Shown here one piece after another: positions 13,601-22,600 of a stretch of DNA of 64,000 nucleotides. The notes beneath the pieces are model-generated. The model was not told the origin of the DNA, did no database searches, and saw only the letters and a program-made list of their open reading frames with translations. Location of the stretch: contig VWZF01004882.1 of the NCBI GenBank assembly GCA_013396755.1, forward strand, positions 1-64,000, written 5' to 3'. Made by a program: the position numbers and the translations under genes. This stretch comes from Sclerurus mexicanus. Lineage: Eukaryota; Chordata; Aves; Passeriformes; Furnariidae. Position 1 is the first letter of the stretch. The number at the start of each line of letters is the position of its first letter.

Positions 13601-16600
13601 CTAAAATGTCTAAATTTTAATACTTGTGCTTTTGTTTCAGTAATTCACAGTCCTGAAATAAAACATGTGCTTTGCAAAATTGAGGTCTAGATTTATAACT
13701 TAACTGCATCAATAGCTTAATACATGCCTAATTAAATATATTGCAGATAAGCAACTTTGATAGCAATACATTTTTATGTCTTCCTTAAAAATAGACTGAA
13801 AAAAGTTGCAGTGTAAAGTAATTGCTTTAATTGTAGTATGTTATCACTATGCGGTGCCACAGTCTCAATATAATCCCCTTTCAAGAGGGATTTAAATAGC
13901 TTTGTTCCCTGAGAAACTTCATTCCGTCACATTGAAGCACAGCAACAACAGTTGTAATTGCATGTAATGTTCACTTTTAGTTGCACTTCTAAAATTATAA
14001 TTAACAGTAATTATATATACAGATGATATAATTGCATTTATGTATATAGCTATAACTAACAATTTCTTGGGGGTGGTAGATTTAGATAACAGATTTGAGG
14101 ATTATATTCCAGCTCTAATAAAATATCAGTAACAAAACATACTTGCAGATCAACAAATTGCTTCTGCCTTTATCTCTCAAGTTCAGTTGATATGGAATGT
14201 TTCTAATTTAGTTTTATTTTTAGGGTTTTTTTCTAACAAAGGCTTTTTCCTTTTGTCCTAAATAGGCATTGTTAGCTTTGGGCATCAGTCAGTCTGCAAG
14301 GACACCTGACCCTAGTCATCCGTAAGCTTTTTGAGTAAATAAAGATTTTGGTAACTATATATAGGAGTAAGATCAATTGTTGTTTGTGCATCATGTTTTT
14401 CTTTTTAATCTACTGCTTTATGCCATTTCTGAAATGTATTATTTCTGATTTTAAAGTAGATAAAATAAGAGAAGTGCTTTCTTCCATGCTGCTGGAGTTG
14501 TAGTTGCAGCTTCAGTGGCTTGGTGCATATGTGGGAGTCGTTTTTGTTTGTTTTGGTTTTTTTGTGGTATGCTTTTGTGATGTTAATAGATCTACTTTGT
14601 TTTTAAACACTGTTTGTGTGATTCACAGGAATTTTTCAAAAATAAAAATTACTGTCCTCTTCCTTTTTTCAACAAAGTGCTTTTCTGGGTGTTGACCTGG
14701 TTTACACTTCATGTGTTTGATCAAGTCATTCATCCTGTAAGCACTAGTTCAAAAATACATCTAACTTACAGAATTGAAGTTTTTTTCATTAAGAGCATCA
14801 TTAAAATTTGAAAAATGTAAATCTTAAATTTCTCCACATATTCATTATATTTCCTTCCTTTCTCTCACTTCTTTCCCTTCTTCCTCAATATAGTCAGTAG
14901 AATAAAATATTGGTTTCTTAAATGTTGCTAAAGGTTCCTATATAGTAGGAATATTGCTTTAAGTCTTCCCACTGCTCTTAAAAGATGCAAGCGTTGAATG
15001 TCCATAGTTAGCTGAACTGTTGAAAGATGTATACATTTTATTCCCTTTAAGTTAGCATTATAAATTATGTAGACCAGCTACCTACAAAGCTAGAGTTCTA
15101 AGAAGTAGCATTTCACTAACATGTAAAACTGACAGGAATATTGGTGGGGTTTCTTTTTGTTGTTTTTTTCCCAGTTGTAAAATCCTCATTCTCTGCACAA
15201 GACCGAATTCAGCTGTTTAAGAACAGTTTAAGAGAATATCTGTACTTGATGTTCTTGCATGTACTACATATCCTTTTTCTAGTGGCTTCTTTTTCCCCTT
15301 GGATTAGACTGGATTTAGGAGCTTTGTCCTAAATAAATGCCAAGTCATATGATGATAATTTAAGATATGTAGAAATTAGTGGAAAAACTTTGGGATATAT
15401 TAGCAGAGATACAGATTCTTACATTCCTAAATAATTTTCTTTGTGTTCATCTAGGTATGGTTTCACAAACATGCGTTATATTGCCTCCCTGATTAGTGGA
15501 GTAGGCATTTTCATGATGGGTGCAGGACTTTCTTGGTATCATGGGATCATAGGTTTACTCCAGCCTCATCCTGTAGAATCTCTTCTCTGGGTAAGCTAAT
15601 CTTGTTTGGTGTTGTATTTAACAAGCGACTTAATAAAAAATAATGGCATAATCTGAAATTCATTTCCTGAGTCAGTTTGAATCCCAACACAATTAACTTA
15701 AGCCATCCTTAATGAGAATGAATTTTAAGAAAAAATCCTGTTAAACTGTAGCTGATCTTGCAGCAAAATGAGCTGTTCTTTAAATCCTGAATCTTACCTT
15801 CATACCTCCCAAGAGGTCCTCCTTTCCTATTTTGCAATATATTGCATAATTCAAATATTGTTGGTTTCATTCTGTTTAGGGACAATTGCATGGCACAGAG
15901 GTTCTGGAATGCTATGCTTGGATAGTGTATGGTGAAGAGAACTGTACAAATATGCAAATAACATAATTTTTTTTTCTGTACAGGCATACTGCATTTTAGC
16001 GGGGTCATTGGTATCTGAAGGAGGTATGCAGTTTCAAGAAATATTTCTATTTACGTATTTGTAATCTGTTAAGGTTACTGTGTGAATAATTGTAGTAATA
16101 ATTGATCCTTGCTTACACAGTGAAATTTTGCGCTCTGTTACAAATACTTGTAATCAAACAAAAAAAGTGGGAAAAGTTTTTTTCCTTATCTGTTGAAGAG
16201 TACATAATTTGGAACATAGACATGGACTGCCTTTTTGATATTAAACTATCAATGAATATAACTGTTCTGATTTGTATGAAGACACATAGGAAAGAAAATA
16301 ACTATGCTTTGTTGTTATTCAAAGTTATCAATAATCAGAGATTTCCTGATGATCTGTTGGTATGATACAAAGAAAAGTTCCCTCTTTTCAAAATGGAAAT
16401 AAGTCTTTTTTTTCCTCTAACCATTTTCAGCAACAACTTTGTTGTTGTTTCAGCTACCCTTCTTGTTGCTATAAATGAAATTCGCAGGAGCGCTCGAGCC
16501 AAGGGCCTTTCATTTTATCAGTATGGTATGTGTCATTATAGCAGTACGGTATGTGATTATTTAAAACAGAATCTGTTCACTAGCATAATGATAAAACAAT

Positions 16601-19600
16601 TTCCTCTTTTTTGCCTTTCCCCTTGCTTTATTGATCTGTTTTCACAAATTAGGTGAAAACTTGTTGATTTAAGCAATACTGTTTAAATAGTTGGCTGAAG
16701 TGCTTGTATTTTTCAGGACAGAAACTCCTTTTAATTTTACAAACATTTTTGAGAAGCTTCCATAATTGGACTTGTTCTGTGTATTTATGAATGCTTTCAG
16801 AAGTGTGTGCATATGCAAAAATTCAGTTTACATGTATATACTTATGGAAGTTTTTTTTTAAGTTGCTCTTGTTAGTAACTTGTAAAACTAAGCTTTCCAA
16901 AGCAATCTAACTTTTTTTTCTTGTATGTGCAGTTGTACAGAGTCGTGATCCTAGTACAAATGTGGTGTTACTGGAGGATGCTGCAGCAGTTTTGAGCGTG
17001 GCTGTGGCTGCTACCTGTATGGGTCTGACTTCTTTAACAGGTAAAATTCTGCACAGAGGCAAGCAGGATGTGGATTTCATCCTGTGCATGATATGAACAC
17101 AGTGTTGTTTATATTGGTTGACTTAAATATGTCTCTAGGTTTTTTTCTGTTACTTGTACTCTATAAGCAGATGGGTCTAACTTCCTTTTGAGCGATTTTC
17201 TCATACAAACGAAGTTATGTTTTTATATAGAAGTAATTTTTTTCTTTCATCTCTAGCTTCCTTCGTCAACTTAAAAATACAGTACTATTTCTACAGATCT
17301 GAATACAAATGAATAAGTGTTCGAAACTTACATAAATACTGTCTTCCAGAAATGATTAATACTTGCAAATTTTTGAGTTTCTAATGAAAGAACACTGACA
17401 TTTGTGCTACTGCATATATTTAGGTGTATATAACTTTGTGTATGAATTTACCTTTATTAATATATAAACCCATATAGCTGATGAGAGTTTACTTGTGTAT
17501 TAGTCCTGCAGGAGACAGGAGGGACTTAAGACTTTATCTTAAGATAAATTGTTTTCTTTCAGCTTCATCTCGTTCCTCAGAAGGAAAGAATTGCCACTGA
17601 ATTAAAAAAAACCCTCAAAAAACTGTCCAACCAGTCAAAAAAACCCCCAAAAACTTCACCAACCAAAAAAAATCACAGCAAAAAGCAAAAACCAAAAATT
17701 ATTTGCGCTTTTCAATGTGAAATTGGAATTCTCTGCTATGTTTCAGAAGTGGTCTGTGAAACTAATTTGACATATCTTGTTTAGGAAACCCATATTATGA
17801 CAGTGTGGGGTCTCTAGGTGTTGGAACTCTGTTAGGAACTGTGTCAGCATTTCTAATCTACACTAACACTGAAGCCCTGCTGGGACGATCCATTGAACCT
17901 GAACAACTGCAGCGACTCACTGAGTTACTGGAAAGTGATCCTGTAGTAAGGTAAGAATCTTTTCAGCTCAATCTCTACTAGGAACAACAAAAAGGCAAGA
18001 AAATAACATTTGGAAAAACTAGTTCAAGTACTTTAGATGAGAAAAATACGTTGAGATTATTTTTAGTGTGGATTCTTCTGTACTGAGATTTTTAGAATCT
18101 TTATTATTGCTAACTTCTATTTCTGTGCTAAAACATTCAGTAAGTGAATACTCATAGCTCTTGGATGTCCGACAGCTGAAATAATATTGCAGATATATTC
18201 TAACAGCTACATTAAATACAGGATTTGACAATGACTTAAATGAGAAGGCTATCAAAATTTTTCAAATGCATGAAATGCAAGCACTTAAATGATACTGCTG
18301 TGTTGCTTTTATACTTTATTATCAATGGAATTTTTAAATTCTGTTACCATTAATGTTCAGTGTCTGGAATTCTGTAGCAATTGGCAGAAGGTGCTGCGAC
18401 AGTATTATGATGTAATAAATTCTGCATGTTAGGTACCTGTAAAATTAACTCAATGCTATTTTTCTTTGCAAGTCTGCAATTTGTAGTAAACTTGCAGCTC
18501 ATTGTAATTCTGAAATCTGGCTTCAGTGCTTTTCAAGGAGCTATTTTAGCTTTAACCCTACTAACCTTGAGTTAGAAGCAAATCCCCTTTTGTTTTCCTT
18601 TTAGTCTTTATTCAGGAATAAAGAGCTGGCTGATGCCATCAACAAAAACCTCTCTTGATGATTTTTTGAGTGGTCTTGGGAATTCAGAAAGGTCCCAGCT
18701 GGCTGGAAGCTGATGAATGTTGTCTGAATTTTCAAGGAGGACCCCGGTAACTACAGGCCTGTCAGTCTCACTTCAGTGCCTGGTAAAGTTATGGAGAAGA
18801 TTAGTCTGGGAGGTATTGAAAAACACCTGAAAAACAATGCAGTCATTGATCACAGCCAGCACAGCTTCGTAAGAGGAAGGTCCTGCTTATCCAACCTGAT
18901 TTCCTTCTATGACAAGGGAACCCACCTAGTTGTTCAAGGGAAGCCACTTGATGTAATCTTTTTGGATTTCAATAAAGCTTTCGATCCTGTCTGTCACAGG
19001 ATCCTTCTGGACCACCTGTCCAGCACACAGCCGGATAAACACATCATGTGGNACCATCTCCCAGAGTTCATTTAGGAGCTGCACAATTGCCCCTTTCTGC
19101 ATGCCATTTGTCACATGCATTTCCAATCCCTTAAAACTTGGTTTGTATTGCTCTCAATGACTTTTTATTATGTTTTGTCAATCAGTTTGTTGGACTTCAT
19201 AATTTTTAGTCTCATGGCTATTTCTTTCTTTCTTTTTCTTTTTCTTGTTTTTTTTTCTAGTTACAGCCTGTATTTAACTCCTGATCCAGAATGGGCTTTC
19301 ATAGTTTTTAGCTGGAAGATGATTTTATTTTATTTTTGGTATACAAACATTCCATTCTTAACTCTCATTGACACCTTTGGTGCCTGAATCTTTCTTCTGT
19401 TCAGCTTAACTGAAGTGTGGGAGATTAGCCTTTCAGAACTGTGAAATAAAATACGTGACGTTGTACAGGCTGTCCTGATTGTGTTTTTATGCAATGTAAT
19501 CATAAATTCCTAGGCATAAACTCTTCCTAGTGATGGTTTCATCTTTAATTTTAGTTCATTGTAATAGCTATTGGGTATCTGTGCTGCTGTTGTGGTGGAA

Positions 19601-22600
19601 AATCTGTCCGTCTAATTTGGAGAAAAAAAAAAAGTTACAACTCATTGCTCAAACCCAGTAACTTGATGTTCTCTGACAAATTTTTCTTTAATGTGAAACT
19701 TGATTTTTTCCCCTAGTTTAAATTGATGGTGTCTACTAGCTATCCAGAAGCTTCCATAAGCAAACTTTCTAGCATAAGTTTTAGCATACACATTTGTATT
19801 TTTGAATGATTACTGATTTTTCCCCTCTTGACTCAGTCTAATCTTTCCTGGGCAGATTATGTGCAGTAAAGTAGACATTTTCCCTTCACATTTGCAGAAT
19901 ATGTGCAATTTCACTGAATTTTACCCGGTTACTGCTTAATGACAGTCTCAAATATAATTTATCTTCTTGCTTAGCTCTGAAAGGCACTTGGTATGTCTTC
20001 AGTGTTTTTGAATCATATGGCTTCAAATTCTCTTCAGTAGCCACATCTGTTACCTTAAACACCATCTCAGTGCTGAGGTAGTCTGATGCCAGCTAGGTTA
20101 CTCCAAGAAATACTGTTTTGATTTTTGTTTCCTTTCAGTAATTAACAATACATTATAATTTCTTACCTCAGAATTGAGGGTACCTAAAGATGGTTACATG
20201 GTGTCATGTATACACACAAAAACTTACGTGCAGTAGCAAATAAGTTGAACTTATCATTTTAACAGAGAATGGAGAAGTTCTCACATTTTTAGTTGTAGGA
20301 TTTTTTTTTTTTTAAATATACTGTTAGTCTAGTTCTAAATCTGTGATGCTTCTTGTACTCTCTTTTATTGCAGTGAGCCATTTATAGATGTATCTGTGTT
20401 GCAGAAACCTGTGGAAGTTGTATAACCAGTTAAATGTAAATTGGTATTTGATGGAAGTGTGTGGTGGCAAAACAAGGATATATTTTCAAAGACAGTGGCC
20501 TTTTAAAATTACAGGATCATTTTCCTATGACAGTATTGTTAACATCAGAAGCCAAAACAGCTCGTGGTTTGGTTTATGTTGTTTTACATTTTCTTTAAAA
20601 ATTTGTGTGTTTCAGGGCAATTCATGATGTTAAAGCCACAGACATGGGAATGAGCAAAGTGAGATTCAAGGCAGAAGTGGACTTTGATGGGCGTGTTGTT
20701 ACGCGGTCTTATCTGGAAAAACAAGACATTGAACAGCTGCTACAAGTATGTTTAAAAAATTATTTTGTAAGCCCAGTATTTGATACTTACTTTTCGATTT
20801 CAAGTATATATAAATCCAAGATTTGCAAGTAGGTGAGATATATTTCACTTTTTTATTTTGAAGGTTGCAGATGTTCTTACTTTGTGTTAGTGTTTTAAAT
20901 GTCTGTGCATGGAATCTTATAATGTGCTGCTGAAACAGTGCCATTTTTGGGCCAAGTAGGGCCTGGGCAGGAGAATGACAGGTTTTTGTTTTTTTTTTAA
21001 ATTCATTTTTTGTTAGAAAATACAGATTTGTTGAAAAAAAATTGAGGCGAATATAATTCTTCCAATAAATTTTTTATTGAATTACAAGATCTACAGTTAA
21101 AACTAGAAGCCTGTCACCTGCAAATAAACCACTTTTTTGGCAGAGCCTTTTGCCTTGGGTGTTGATTATGCAGTATTAGGGTTTACAGGTCTGGCCATTC
21201 AGACTCTGTTTGAATATGAATTGCTTACATGATTTAGCATTCTGAGGATGTTTAACAATTAAACATCCTTAAGTAAGTGTCAGTCTCTGATTTTAGTGTA
21301 GTTCGGAGTAGCTTTTCTTAATTCTTCTTTTCAATATAGAAAACAAAACTGCTCTCAGCTGGATTCTATACGGCAAAGCTATGAAATATAAAATAAATAA
21401 TAATTTATCTAAATTAAAAGGAGTTTTAAAGTGAGCAAAATGTTTTGCTTGCTTATCAATTTTCACTGATTCCTTATATACATTTGCTCAATTAGGTTAT
21501 TCCTCTTCACTTATAGAGTAGTGGGGAAGGGAAACAAATTGATGTCGTGTTTTAATTGTATACAGAAGAAAAGTAAGCTGTTTAGTAGTTCCTGTGTCTG
21601 TTTGCAACAAACTATTTATCATAAACATACTGCAGCTGTATTGCCTAAACTATGGCTGAGATACAGTAAGGCAGATGGTGTCTGGCCAGCTTAGGGTGAG
21701 ATTTCTAAGAAAAGCTTGTGGCTTTAAATTGAAAGATGATAGACTTAAATTAGATATAAGAAAAGAATTCTTTGCTGTGAGAGTGGTGAAACAGTGGAAC
21801 AGACTGCCCAGAGAAGTTGTGGATGCCCCATCACTGGAAGTGTTTAAGGCCAGATTGAATGGGGCCCTGAGGAACCTGGTGTAGTGGAAGGTGTGCCTGC
21901 CCATGTCAGCAGGGGTGCAACTAGATGATCTTTAAGGTCCTTCCAACCTAAACCATTATATGACTCTGTGGCAATACTGTAATACCTGCTTTGATGCTGC
22001 CAATGTGTGTGGTTTTTGGAGGGTGGAGTATAACATCCTGTCTTCCTTAACCTCATTCCTTCAGTTTCATATGCTGTGGGTCTCCTAGTTGGAGTTCCTG
22101 TCAACTATCTCTAAGTTTTTGATATTATGGAGGAGCTGTATTTACAGCAGCATTTTTAGTAATCCTTTTGGATTTTCAGATGAGTTGATTATATGATGTC
22201 CAGAGTAGGCAGGGTAATGGAATAGGAAGAATATATGAAAATGGGAAAGACTAACACAGGAGTACCCTGCTCTGCCTTGCTGTGAGGAATGAATACCCCA
22301 GAAACTTCTAGAAAGAGAATGAAATTCTCTAAATTTATTTGGAAAGTTAAGGAGGAAATCAATTAAAGATCGAAGAAGGTTTTATATCAAATGCAGGTGT
22401 AATGGTAGAGCCAGCTGTTTTCATTGAATAGACGCTACTCTTCTGTGTCTTTGAGACATAAGAACAGATGATGTTTTGAAACGAAATGGCAAAAGCTGAA
22501 GTGTTTTGTTTAGGTGGGGCATTTTTCCTCCTCTTGAAATATGTCAAGACCCTCTGGAGTGTTATTCCTTTATTTTCTTTCCCTCTTCTCAATCTTTTGA

